From JAHHUA01 sp036635475 (GTDB lineage: Bacteria; Bacillota; Clostridia; Oscillospirales; Ruminococcaceae): a DNA stretch of 63,935 bases. The notes beneath the pieces were generated by a model, which saw only the letters and a program-made list of their open reading frames with translations, was not told where the DNA came from and made no database searches. The stretch spans positions 1 to 63,935 of the forward strand of contig JAVWQH010000007.1 of NCBI GenBank assembly GCA_036635475.1, given 5' to 3'. Position numbers and translations under genes: made by a program. Positions 26,077 to 34,121 of this stretch are shown piece by piece. The stretch's first letter is position 1; the number at the start of each line of letters is the position of its first letter.

Positions 26077-26976
26077 TCACCCGATTAAAACAAACTGCTT
26101 TTTTATTCTTAAAAATCCTTTTTCATCTACATATGAAATTCCCAAAAGTGTTTCATTTTCATCAAAAATCGCAATATCCCCTGTGCTAATACTCACATTA
26201 AACCTTTTTGCAGTCATTCTGACTCCATTTAGATAATGTGCGGTATCTTTTGGGGAAAGTGTAATTTTCGGTAAATGCTCAAAAACTTTGTTTAATGGAA
26301 TAAGTTTTTCTTGTAAATTACCCTCTTCCGTAAGCTTTTGTGCCTGTTCCAATGTGATACATTCCTCAATTTTAAATCCCGATGCCATAGTGCGCCTGAG
26401 TTCCATCAAAGTTGCTCCACAGCCCAGTTTTTCTCCAATATCAAAGCAAAGTGTTCGTATATAACTTCCCTTTGAACAGTGAACGTCAATCACAAACTCG
26501 TCTTTTTCGCCGCATATATATTCAATTGAAAAAATTTCAATATCTCTCGTTTCTCTCTCAACTTCAATGCCCTGTCTTGCAAGGTCATAAAGCCTTACTC
26601 CGTCAACTTGAACTGCTGAATACATTGGTGGAAGCTGTTTTTGCTCACCAACAAATTCCTTTATTGTTTCACGCACTTTTTCAAGTGTTGGAATATTGTC
26701 GCTTGTTTTTATTGTTTTACCCGTTATATCCTGTGTATCTGTCACAATTCCCAGCTTAACTTTTGCACGATAAGCCTTATCGTGGTTTGGCAAAATATCC
26801 ACAGCTTTTGTGGAACGTCCGAAAAAAATCGGCAAAACCCCTGTTGCCATCGGGTCAAGAGTGCCTGCGTGTCCTACTTTTTTTGTCTTTGCCATACCTC
26901 TCATTTTTGCAACAACATCAAAAGATGTAAAATCCTGAGGTTTATCAATTAAAATAATTCCTTCAAAAGGTAGCAA
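26077..26976 (-). CDS. truB: tRNA pseudouridine-55 synthase
   Basis: Isomerises U55 of the tRNA T-loop. The N terminus GIILIDKPQDFTSFDVV and the catalytic-Asp motif GHAGTLDPMATGVLPI are clear; the C-terminal PUA-like tail reaches residue 299. I start it at TTG (26976) because GGAGG lies eight bases ahead and the family N terminus begins there; the longer frame up to 27069 would run back through the hairpin at 27001-27033. It is translated between nrnA and ribF in the canonical operon. Confidence 0.93.
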   Translation of the reverse strand: MLPFEGIILIDKPQDFTSFDVVAKMRGMAKTKKVGHAGTLDPMATGVLPIFFGRSTKAVDILPNHDKAYRAKVKLGIVTDTQDITGKTIKTSDNIPTLEKVRETIKEFVGEQKQLPPMYSAVQVDGVRLYDLARQGIEVERETRDIEIFSIEYICGEKDEFVIDVHCSKGSYIRTLCFDIGEKLGCGATLMELRRTMASGFKIEECITLEQAQKLTEEGNLQEKLIPLNKVFEHLPKITLSPKDTAHYLNGVRMTAKRFNVSISTGDIAIFDENETLLGISYVDEKGFLRIKKQFVLIG

Positions 26977-27000
26977 ATATTCTTCCTCCAATAGCTTAGA

Positions 27001-27033
27001 GCCTATCTGAAAACTTCTTTTTATCAGATAGGC
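27001..27033. other. Perfect hairpin between nrnA and truB
   Basis: GCCTATCTGA (27001-27010) and TCAGATAGGC (27024-27033) form a perfect 10-bp stem, 11 with a flanking A-T pair, around a 13-base loop. No U tract follows on the minus strand, so it does not look like a simple terminator. It sits just upstream of the truB ribosome site. Confidence 0.6.
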
Positions 27034-27043
27034 TGCACTAATT

Positions 27044-28000
27044 TTAATTATTAATAAGGTCTTGCTCAACCAGCTTTAGGATAATATCCCGAGTTTTGCT
27101 CAAATCTTCTTTTACGAAGCAACCGGCAGCTCTTATATGTCCTCCGCCACCCAGTTTTCCGCAGAGTTTTGCAACATCAACATAATCATTTGAACGAAGA
27201 GAAAGCTTGTAGCCATCATCTTTTTCACGAATTGTTATGCCAACTTCAACACCTTCGATTAATCGAGGCAATGCTGAAATTCCGTCAAAATCCTCAGATG
27301 TTGCCCCTGACGAGTCCATAACAGCTTTTGAAACAACTGTCAATGCACATTTATTATCGAAATAATATTCCAAATTGTCCAAAGCTTGCCTTTCCAATGA
27401 TAATCTTGCCTTTGTTTTTGTATCAAACATCAACTTGTTTATCATTGCACTTTCTGCGCCTAACTTCATAAGTTCTGCTGCAATAATGTGAGTTTTCGGG
27501 GTTGTGTTGGGATATTTGAAACCGCCTGTATCAGTTGTTAAGCCTGTGAAAAGAGCATTAGCTATATTTTTATTGATTTTTATATCCAGCATTTGTGCTA
27601 TTTCAAAAATGTTTTCTGTATTGGCTGCACTTTCCGCATTGAGATAAGTGTTTTTTGCAAAATCTCTATGGGAAATATGATGGTCAATTGCTAAATCAAC
27701 GTTTTGGCTGTATTGGTTGAGTTTTTCTCCAAATAAACTTATATCTGCAATGTCAACAGAAACAATAGACTTCGGTGGAAAACTCTCATAGGCTAATTCA
27801 TCTGTAAAATATGAATATTTCTGTGGGATTTCATCGCTACATTCAATTCTTGCTCGTTTGCCCATCAATTTTAATATTTCACCCAAGGCAAAAGCAGAAC
27901 CAATTGTGTCGCCATCAGGAGATTTATGGGAAATAATCAGAATATCTTCCATCTTTTTTAAAATCTCACAACAACTTTTCAAGTCTAGTTTCTCGCTCAT
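27044..28000 (-). CDS. nrnA: DHH/DHHA1 phosphoesterase, NrnA-like
   Basis: Bifunctional oligoribonuclease / pAp phosphatase family: degrades nano-RNA and dephosphorylates 3',5'-phosphoadenosine. The 318 residues show the metal-binding motifs ISHKSPDGDTIGS (about 24), SVDIADISL, and DHHISHRDF (the DHH motif, about 107), then a DHHA1 domain with GGGGHIRAAGC near residue 294. It lies directly downstream of rbfA (14-base spacing) in the infB operon, its normal place. Confidence 0.93.
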   Translation of the reverse strand: MSEKLDLKSCCEILKKMEDILIISHKSPDGDTIGSAFALGEILKLMGKRARIECSDEIPQKYSYFTDELAYESFPPKSIVSVDIADISLFGEKLNQYSQNVDLAIDHHISHRDFAKNTYLNAESAANTENIFEIAQMLDIKINKNIANALFTGLTTDTGGFKYPNTTPKTHIIAAELMKLGAESAMINKLMFDTKTKARLSLERQALDNLEYYFDNKCALTVVSKAVMDSSGATSEDFDGISALPRLIEGVEVGITIREKDDGYKLSLRSNDYVDVAKLCGKLGGGGHIRAAGCFVKEDLSKTRDIILKLVEQDLINN

Positions 28001-28014
28001 TTTCTCAAGCTCCT

Positions 28015-28353
28015 CTATAAAAGATTTTTAAGCTTTTCGTTAATCATTGCACTATGCTCAATTGAGTCATCAGCAATAAAATTAAATTGTGGAGTTTTTC
28101 TCATATCTATGCGGTTTCCAATCTCGTGGCGGACAAATCCAGCCGCACTGTTTAAACCAATAATTGAGCTTTTCGCTGCCTCGAATCCGTCCATTGAGCT
28201 TATATAAACTTTGCACCACGACAAATCTCGTGACAAATCAATTCCAACAATACTCAATAATCCTTTAATTCTTGGGTCTTTTAGCGAACGCATAACATCG
28301 GTTAATTCTCTTTTAATATCCTCTGTAAGCCTGTCCTGTCTGTATGAAGCCAT
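28015..28353 (-). CDS. rbfA: Ribosome-binding factor A
   Basis: Small KH-like protein of 112 residues that helps mature the 30S subunit and its 16S 5' helix. It shows the typical N terminus YRQDRLTEDIKRELTDV, then KDPRIKGLLSIVGIDLSRDL and the C-terminal PQFNFIADDSIEH. ATG with AAGGAGG. It is separated from infB by about 100 bases containing a hairpin. Confidence 0.95.
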   Translation of the reverse strand: MASYRQDRLTEDIKRELTDVMRSLKDPRIKGLLSIVGIDLSRDLSWCKVYISSMDGFEAAKSSIIGLNSAAGFVRHEIGNRIDMRKTPQFNFIADDSIEHSAMINEKLKNLL

Positions 28354-28384
28354 AATTATCCTCCTTTGAAATTTAAAATTGAGA

Positions 28385-28437
28385 ATTGCGAAAAGCTAGG
28401 AGTCTTTTTTATAAAGCACCCTAACTTTTCACTTATT
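28385..28437. repeat. Hairpin-bearing spacer between infB and rbfA
   Basis: GAAAAGCTAGG (28390-28400) pairs with CCTAACTTTTC (28420-28430) with one mismatch, and weaker outer pairings extend it. It could be a small dispersed inverted-repeat element or an internal attenuator; other copies would be needed to decide. Confidence 0.4.
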
Positions 28438-28457
28438 ATTCCCATATTCTAAATTGA

Positions 28458-31400
28458 TTAGTCTTCTCTGTATTCTTCAACAAAATATGCCTCGAAGAAG
28501 TCGCCTTCCTTAACGTCCTTGAACTTTTCAAGTGTCATACCACATTCAAAGCCCTTTGCAACTTCCTTAACATCATCTTTAAATCTCTTCAAAGTTGAAA
28601 GTTTATCATCAGAAAGAATGATGCCGTCACGCACAATTCTGATTTTTGCATTTCTTGCAATTTTGCCTTCTGTAACATAGCAACCTGCAACAGTTCCAAC
28701 ATTAGTAATCTTATAAACTGTTCTAACTTCAGCTCTTCCAAGGTCAACATCTCTGAACTTAGGTGCAAGCATACCCTTCATTGCTGTTTCAATTTCTTCA
28801 ATTGCATCATAGATAATTCTGTATAGACGAATGTCAACACCGTCACGCTCTGCATTTGCTTTTGCAATTGGGTCAGGACGAACGTTAAATCCAACAATTA
28901 TTGCATTTGATGCACTTGCCAACATAACGTCGGACTCGCTTACTGCTCCAACTGCTCCATGAATAACCTTTACTCTAACCTCATCATTGGAGATTTTTTC
29001 AAGGGATTGTTTAACAGCTTCAACTGAACCTTGAACGTCAGCCTTGATGATAATTGCAAGTTCCTTCATATCGCCATCGGAAATATGGTCGAATAGGTTT
29101 TCAAGTGTAACCTTTTCATATGAACTGAATTGTTCTTCTTTAGCTTCGTGTTTTCTTTGGTCAATAAGTTCTTTTGCAAGTCTTTCATCTTCAACACCAT
29201 TGAAAATGTCGCCTGCTTCTGGAACTGAGTCAAGACCTGTTATGCTGACAGGAGTTGATGGACCTGCAACTTCGATGCTGTTGCCCTTGTCGTCAGACAT
29301 AACTCTGACTCTGCCCAAAGCTGTTCCGGCAATGATTACATCGCCAACATGAAGTGTACCTGTTTGGATTAGAATTGTTGCAATAGGTCCACGTCCCTTA
29401 TCAAGGTTAGCCTCGATAACAGTACCCTTTGCCATTCTATCTGGGTTTGCTTTTAGCTCCTTAATATCAGCAACTAATTGAACTGTTTCAAGAAGTTTGT
29501 CGATATTTTCGCCTGTTTTTGCAGAAAGTGGAACGCAAATAACATCTCCGCCCCATTCTTCTGGGACAAGACTGTATTCTGTCAACTCTTGTTTAACTTT
29601 TTCAATGTTTGCAGCAGGTTTATCAATCTTGTTAATTGCAACAATAATGTCAACTCCCGCAGCTTTTGCGTGGTTAATAGCCTCAACTGTTTGTGGCATA
29701 ATTCCATCGTCAGCCGCAACAACAAGAATTGCAATATCTGTAACTTGCGCACCTCTTGCTCTCATAGATGTGAAAGCGGCATGTCCTGGGGTGTCAAGGA
29801 ATGTGATTTTCTTGCCATTAACGTCAACTTGATATGCACCAATATGTTGAGTGATACCGCCGGCTTCCCCTGATGTTACAGCAGTTTTTCTGATTGCATC
29901 AAGAAGAGAAGTCTTACCATGGTCAACGTGTCCCATAACAACTACAACAGGACTTCTTGGTTGCAGATTTTCTACATCTACTTCGTCAGCAACAAAAAGT
30001 CTTTCCTCGATTGTAACAACAACCTCAGGAGAAACCTTTGCGCCAATTTCCATAGCTACAAGTGATGCAGTATCATAATCTATTACTTCGCTGATAGATG
30101 CCATAATTCCAAGAGGAATTAATTTTTTGATGATTTCGCTTGATTGAACTTTTAGTCTTGATGCCAATTCTCCAACAGTTATTTCAAGAGGAATTGTTAT
30201 TTCAAGTTTTTGACGACGTTGTCTTTCAAGTTCCAAACGTCTTAACTTCTCAGCTTCTTGTTCCTTTTTAGACATAACAGGCTTGCCACGTCTTGAAGAA
30301 CGTTGAGTAATTTTCTGCTTTTTGATTGTATCATTTGCCTTAGCAGCTATATTTGTTGGAGCAATTTGCTCGTATCTTTCGTTGTATTTATCCAAATCAA
30401 CGTGTGCAGCACGTAAATCAACAACTTTTGTATCGGAAATATCAATATTCGGATTGGTTTTTCTTGGCAATGTTGATGGTTTTGGCTGAGGAGCTGGCTT
30501 GTAATTTCCCGAAGGAACATAAGTGCTTTGGTTTGCTGAACGATTGTTATTGTAACCGCCCTGTGAACGATTATTGTTATAACCGCCTTGGCTTGTTGAG
30601 CCTGTGCTGTTGTTATTGTAACCGCCCTGTGGACGATTGTTGTTATAACCGCCTTGGCTTGTTGTGCCTGTGCTNNNNNNNNNNNNNNNNNNNNNNNNNN
30701 NNNNNNNNNNNNNNNNNNNNNNNNNNNNNNNNNNNNNNNNNNNNNNNNNNNNNNNNNNNNNNNNNNNNNNNNNNTGTTGTTATTGTAACCGCCCTGTGGA
30801 CGATTGTTGTTGTAACCGCCTTGAGTTGTTGCACCTGTGCTGCTGCCCTCTTGTGGAGTTGGATTTTTGCGTATTTCTTGATGAGGCGCATTATTAAATG
30901 GTGCTTTTTCAACAGGTTTTACATCATTTTTAGGCTGAATTGGTTGAGCTTTAACTTCTTGATTAACTTGAGGTTTAGCCTCAACTTTAGCTTCAACTTT
31001 AGCCTCTGGTTTTGCAATTGGCTTAGCCTCTGGTTTTGGAGCTGGTTTTGCTTCAGTTTTTGGAGCTGGTTTAGTTTCAGCCTTAACCTCAGTTTTAGGG
31101 GTTGGCTTAACCTCAGCCTTTTGTTCAACTTTAGGCTGTTTATTTTCATCATTTTTGGCTGTTGCAACTTTAGTTTCAGTTGTTGCAGCAACTTTTTTTG
31201 GTTGTGGTTTTGTTTCTATATTGTCGTTTCCTTGCTTATCAGAAACCTTAGGGGATTGATTTTTATCTTCACCCATATTAAAATACTCCTCAAAATTTTC
31301 TACCTGCGTTTGTTTTGTATAATGTTCAAACACAAGATTAAGTTCATTTTCTTCAAGTGCAGTCATATGCTTTTTAGGTTCTTCAAAATGTTCACCCAAA

Positions 31401-31471
31401 AAATTTATTATTTCCTTACTTGGAACGTTCAAATCTTTTGCAACCTCGTGCACACGATATTTATCCATCAT
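28458..31471 (-). CDS. infB: Translation initiation factor IF-2 (interrupted by an assembly gap)
   Basis: GTPase that brings initiator fMet-tRNA to the 30S subunit. The true gene runs from ATG 31471 (AAGGAGG ahead; IF2_N domain YRVHEVAKDLNVPSKEIINF) through a Lys/Pro/Glu/Ala-rich linker (PKPEAK-type repeats), then tandem QGGYNNN repeats. The 100-N gap lies in this array. After it come a second IF2_N-like region, G1 GHVDHGKTS (near 29930), G3 DTPGHAAF, G4 NKIDKP and the C-terminal C1/C2 domains, to 28458. The N run is not a multiple of three relative to the real reading frame, so a simple translation splits the gene. Read by hand, the frame after the gap is open (STGTTSQGGYNNN...) into LPRKTNPNID. 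It is essential and in its usual operon place. Confidence 0.93.
30540..30850 (-). repeat. 66-bp tandem repeat in infB encoding QGGYNNN units
   Basis: The 22-residue unit is STG-(A/T/S)-T-(T/S)-QGGYNNNR-(P/S)-QGGYNNN. Three units (six QGGYNNN motifs) are visible, split by the N gap, so the real copy number may be higher. The repeats are nearly identical at DNA level. Confidence 0.85.
30675..30774. other. Assembly gap 2 (100 N) inside the infB repeat
   Basis: Both flanks are copies of the same 66-bp unit, so short-read assembly broke here. The number of missing units is unknown. Confidence 0.9.
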
Positions 31472-31522
31472 ATATATCCAGTCCTCCTTCTTTTAACCGA
31501 TCAGTCGTGTAAATGTGGAGAA

Positions 31523-31834
31523 TTATTTTTGCTCCGACAATAGCTTTTCAAGCTTGTTTGCAATTCCCAAATCTGTTAATCCTAAGATTCCCGAACGCTT
31601 ACCAATGGCAAAGCCTATTTCTTCCATAGTAAATTGAGTGGTAACAACAGGAATACCGTCATATTCTGCGGCAAGGGTTATCCCTTTTGCAGACTTCGGC
31701 GAAATGTCACTTGAAAATAAAACAAGCACAACGTTACCCTTCATAATTGCCTCAATGACGGGGTCATATCCAACAGCTATTTTAGAAGCTTTTTTGGCTA
31801 TTCCCAACATTGAAAGCGCTCTGTTATTCTCCAA
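31523..31834 (-). CDS. ylxQ: YlxQ-like ribosomal L7Ae family protein
   Basis: Small RNA-binding protein (103 residues) of the L7Ae/L30e fold, with RALSMLGIAKKASK at the N terminus and VVLVLFSSDISPKS in the core. Members probably bind kink-turn RNA. I start it at TTG 31834, nine bases past GGAG inside the end of ylxR, giving an 11-base overlap and the usual family length; a longer frame to 31900 would extend into ylxR. It sits between ylxR and infB as in B. subtilis. Confidence 0.88.
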   Translation of the reverse strand: MENNRALSMLGIAKKASKIAVGYDPVIEAIMKGNVVLVLFSSDISPKSAKGITLAAEYDGIPVVTTQFTMEEIGFAIGKRSGILGLTDLGIANKLEKLLSEQK

Positions 31835-32093
31835 CAGATAATTCTCCTTCCAACCTCGCATATACCTCTTGAGGTATTTGGCAAGAAAAAGCTTTTTCAA
31901 GTCTTCTTGCTTTTGCGGCTTTTTTAAGGCACTCTGCGTCCTTACAAATATAAGCTCCTCTTCCGTTTTTCTTACCTGTTAAATCAACGGAAATTTCTCC
32001 CTCAGGGCTTTTAACAATTCTAACGAGTTCTTTTTTTGGTTTATGTTCACCACAACCGGTGCACATTCTCATAGGAATTTTTCTTTCAGCCAT
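31824..32093 (-). CDS. ylxR: YlxR (DUF448), RNase P modulator RnpM
   Basis: 89 residues with the family signature PMRMCTGCGEHKPKKEL near the N terminus and GRGAYICKDAECLKKA in the middle. Members bind RNA and have been reported to modulate RNase P. It follows nusA after 6 bases and overlaps ylxQ. Full length. Confidence 0.92.
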   Translation of the reverse strand: MAERKIPMRMCTGCGEHKPKKELVRIVKSPEGEISVDLTGKKNGRGAYICKDAECLKKAAKARRLEKAFSCQIPQEVYARLEGELSVGE

Positions 32094-32099
32094 CAGAAC

Positions 32100-33149
32100 C
32101 TACTCCTCACCATAAAATCCGCTTTCAGGTCTGATATCAATTTTCCAACCTGTTAAACGAGCGGCAAGTCTTGCATTTTGTCCTTTATTTCCAATTGCCA
32201 GTGAAAGCTGACTATCGGGAACAGTAACTTTGCAGCTTTTTGCATCAACATCATCTATTTCAACGTTAATAACTGTTGCAGGGGATAGAGCCGCAGCAAT
32301 AAGTTCTTCAGGAACTTCTGAATACTTGACAATGTCAATTTTTTCTCCGCCAAGTTCATCAACAATTCCCGATACTCTTGCGCCCTTAGGTCCGATACAA
32401 GCTCCAACAGCATCAACATTTTCGTCTTTTGCCCAAACAGAAATTTTTGTTCTGCTTCCGGCTTCTCTTGAAATTGATTTAATTTCAACAGTACCATCGT
32501 ATATTTCAGGAACTTCCATTTCAAAAAGTCTTTTCACAAGTCCAGGGTGCGAACGGGAAATAACCATTCTTGGCCCTTTTTCCGAGTTGGAAACATCGGC
32601 AATATAAACCTTGATTTTTTGCCCTTCAATGTATTTCTCGGTTGGAACTTGTTCAATCTTTGTTAGTAATGCTTCGGAATTTCCTATTTCAACTGTAACA
32701 TTGCCCTTGCGTTGGTCAACTCTTATAATTTTTGCTGTTACAATATCGTGTTGTTTGCTCTGGTATTCCTCATAAAGCTGTTTAACTTCTGCCTCTCGTA
32801 TACCTTGACGTATAACGTGTTTTGCAGTTTGTGCGGCAATTCTTCCGAATTGTTTTGTTTCAAGAGGAACATCAACGTGGTCGCCAACCATTGCTTTTTT
32901 ATTGTATTTTTGAGCATCAGGCAAAAGTATTTCATATGGCTCATTTACTGTTTCAGTAACAACTTTTCTTACCGCTACATAAAATCTTTTGTTTGCAGGG
33001 TCTATTTCAACAATATTGTCGTCATATCCACCCATATCTCTTTTAACAGCAATAACAATTGCCGCTTTTATCTTTTCGATTAGGTAGTCCATTGGTATGC
33101 CTTTTTCTTGTGCTAATAGGGCTAATGCCTCGAATAACTCTGAATTCAT
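32100..33149 (-). CDS. nusA: Transcription termination/antitermination factor NusA
   Basis: RNA polymerase-associated factor for pausing, termination and antitermination. 349 residues: N-terminal RNAP-binding domain (MNSELFEALALLAQ...), S1 domain (about 135-200), KH1 with VGACIGPKGARVSGIV and KH2 with LAIGNKGQNARLAARL. The short form without acidic C-terminal repeats is normal for Firmicutes. I start at 33149, one base after the rimP stop and nine bases past AGGAG, rather than at 33167, which overlaps the ribosome site. Confidence 0.95.
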   Translation of the reverse strand: MNSELFEALALLAQEKGIPMDYLIEKIKAAIVIAVKRDMGGYDDNIVEIDPANKRFYVAVRKVVTETVNEPYEILLPDAQKYNKKAMVGDHVDVPLETKQFGRIAAQTAKHVIRQGIREAEVKQLYEEYQSKQHDIVTAKIIRVDQRKGNVTVEIGNSEALLTKIEQVPTEKYIEGQKIKVYIADVSNSEKGPRMVISRSHPGLVKRLFEMEVPEIYDGTVEIKSISREAGSRTKISVWAKDENVDAVGACIGPKGARVSGIVDELGGEKIDIVKYSEVPEELIAAALSPATVINVEIDDVDAKSCKVTVPDSQLSLAIGNKGQNARLAARLTGWKIDIRPESGFYGEE

Positions 33150-33150
33150 T

Positions 33151-33645
33151 TTATATTTCTCCTCCATTTATATCAAAGGTATCACAAAGTCTTATAAATG
33201 CTGTATCGCTTTTTGCAATTTCCATAACAACATCATTTTCAAGTAATATTGTAATTTTGCCGTCACTGTAGCCTTTTAGAACTCCCTCAAAATCTCTCTC
33301 GCCCTCAACCGCTCTGATAAGTCTTATATTAATAAGCTCATCTTTGCACTTTTCAAAATGCCAATCTCTTGTCAATTCTCGCTCAGTACCGGGGGAGGAA
33401 ACTTCAAGATAATAGCTAAGTTCAATCGGGTCGGCTTCGTCCAGCAAAGGGTCAACCCCACGACTGAAATTTTCACAATCGTCAATTGTTGCACCTGTTT
33501 CTTTGTCAATATAGTATCTCAAGAACCAAGCACTACCCTCTTTTTCAAAGCGAACGTCCCAAAGAGTTAATCCTAATTCTTCCAAAACGGGCTTTGCAAT
33601 GTCTGCACAAAGGTCGCAAGTATTCGGCTTTTTGCCTTTAATCAT
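33151..33645 (-). CDS. rimP: Ribosome maturation factor RimP
   Basis: 30S assembly factor (about 164 residues) with an N-terminal alpha/beta domain (LGLTLWDVRFEKEGSAWFLRYYID) and a C-terminal Sm-like barrel. It shows SSPGTERELT, the family hallmark. It is first in the nusA-infB operon. The exact start is uncertain: ATG 33654, TTG 33651 and ATG 33645 all lie near AAGGAG; I list the last. Confidence 0.9.
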   Translation of the reverse strand: MIKGKKPNTCDLCADIAKPVLEELGLTLWDVRFEKEGSAWFLRYYIDKETGATIDDCENFSRGVDPLLDEADPIELSYYLEVSSPGTERELTRDWHFEKCKDELINIRLIRAVEGERDFEGVLKGYSDGKITILLENDVVMEIAKSDTAFIRLCDTFDINGGEI

Positions 33646-33678
33646 ATACAACATATCTCCTTCATTTTGAGCCTGATA

Positions 33679-33720
33679 TAAACGAAAGACCGGGTCAAAC
33701 CCAGTCTTTCACATCGTTTA
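33679..33720 (-). promoter_or_regulatory. Leader hairpin of the rimP-nusA-infB operon
   Basis: Stem GAAAGAC-C-GGGT / ACCC-A-GTCTTTC around a CAA loop (33684-33710), with TAAAC/GTTTA on the outside, 25 bases before the rimP ribosome site. Similar hairpins precede this operon in other Firmicutes (from memory), so it may be an attenuator or NusA-responsive element. Confidence 0.5.
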
Positions 33721-33802
33721 TATTCTTCTGCTATTAATTGTAACATCTTTTTATCAGCATTGCAATAGCAAATCAGCATTATTTATTTTAAATTACTCTT
33801 TA

Positions 33803-34078
33803 TTACACAATAAATGCAAAAACCACATATAAAATCGAAACCGCAACCAATATTCCAACCAATATTTTCTGAAAAATATCAATCCATCGTGGAATTTCAT
33901 CTGTTTTATAATTTTTAATATATTTAAAAATTGTTTGACTAAACAAAAATGTGAGGAAAATTGATGCAATAAAGATTTTGTCGCCATTAGTATTTCCGAG
34001 AATTTGCATAATCATTCCTGCGATAAATAAAACCGCTAAAGTCCATTGCAAAATAATGTAAATAATATATTTTTTCAT
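33803..34078 (-). CDS. Small membrane protein, unknown function
   Basis: 91 residues with three predicted membrane helices (about 5-26, 36-52 and 68-90) and a short polar loop (KYIKNYKTDEIPRW). It has a good ribosome site (GAGG five bases before ATG). It lies 43 bases after recG on the same strand and may be read with it. I recognise no family. Composition is ordinary for this genome, so a real gene is likely but no role can be given. Confidence 0.65.
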   Translation of the reverse strand: MKKYIIYIILQWTLAVLFIAGMIMQILGNTNGDKIFIASIFLTFLFSQTIFKYIKNYKTDEIPRWIDIFQKILVGILVAVSILYVVFAFIV

Positions 34079-34121
34079 ATTGTCCTCGATAAAACTACCA
34101 ATTTAAGCTGTGGCAAAATTG

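Noticed and set aside
30347..31471. 374-residue reading of IF-2 ending in AQAQQAKAVITT...
   Set aside because: The part after the N-run is in the wrong frame; the correct frame continues as QGGYNNN repeats into the IF-2 GTPase.
30353..31543. 396-codon plus-strand frame opposite infB
   Set aside because: Shadow of the low-complexity infB 5' end (Lys/Glu/Ala codons read backwards give Phe/Leu/Cys); no homology or start signal.
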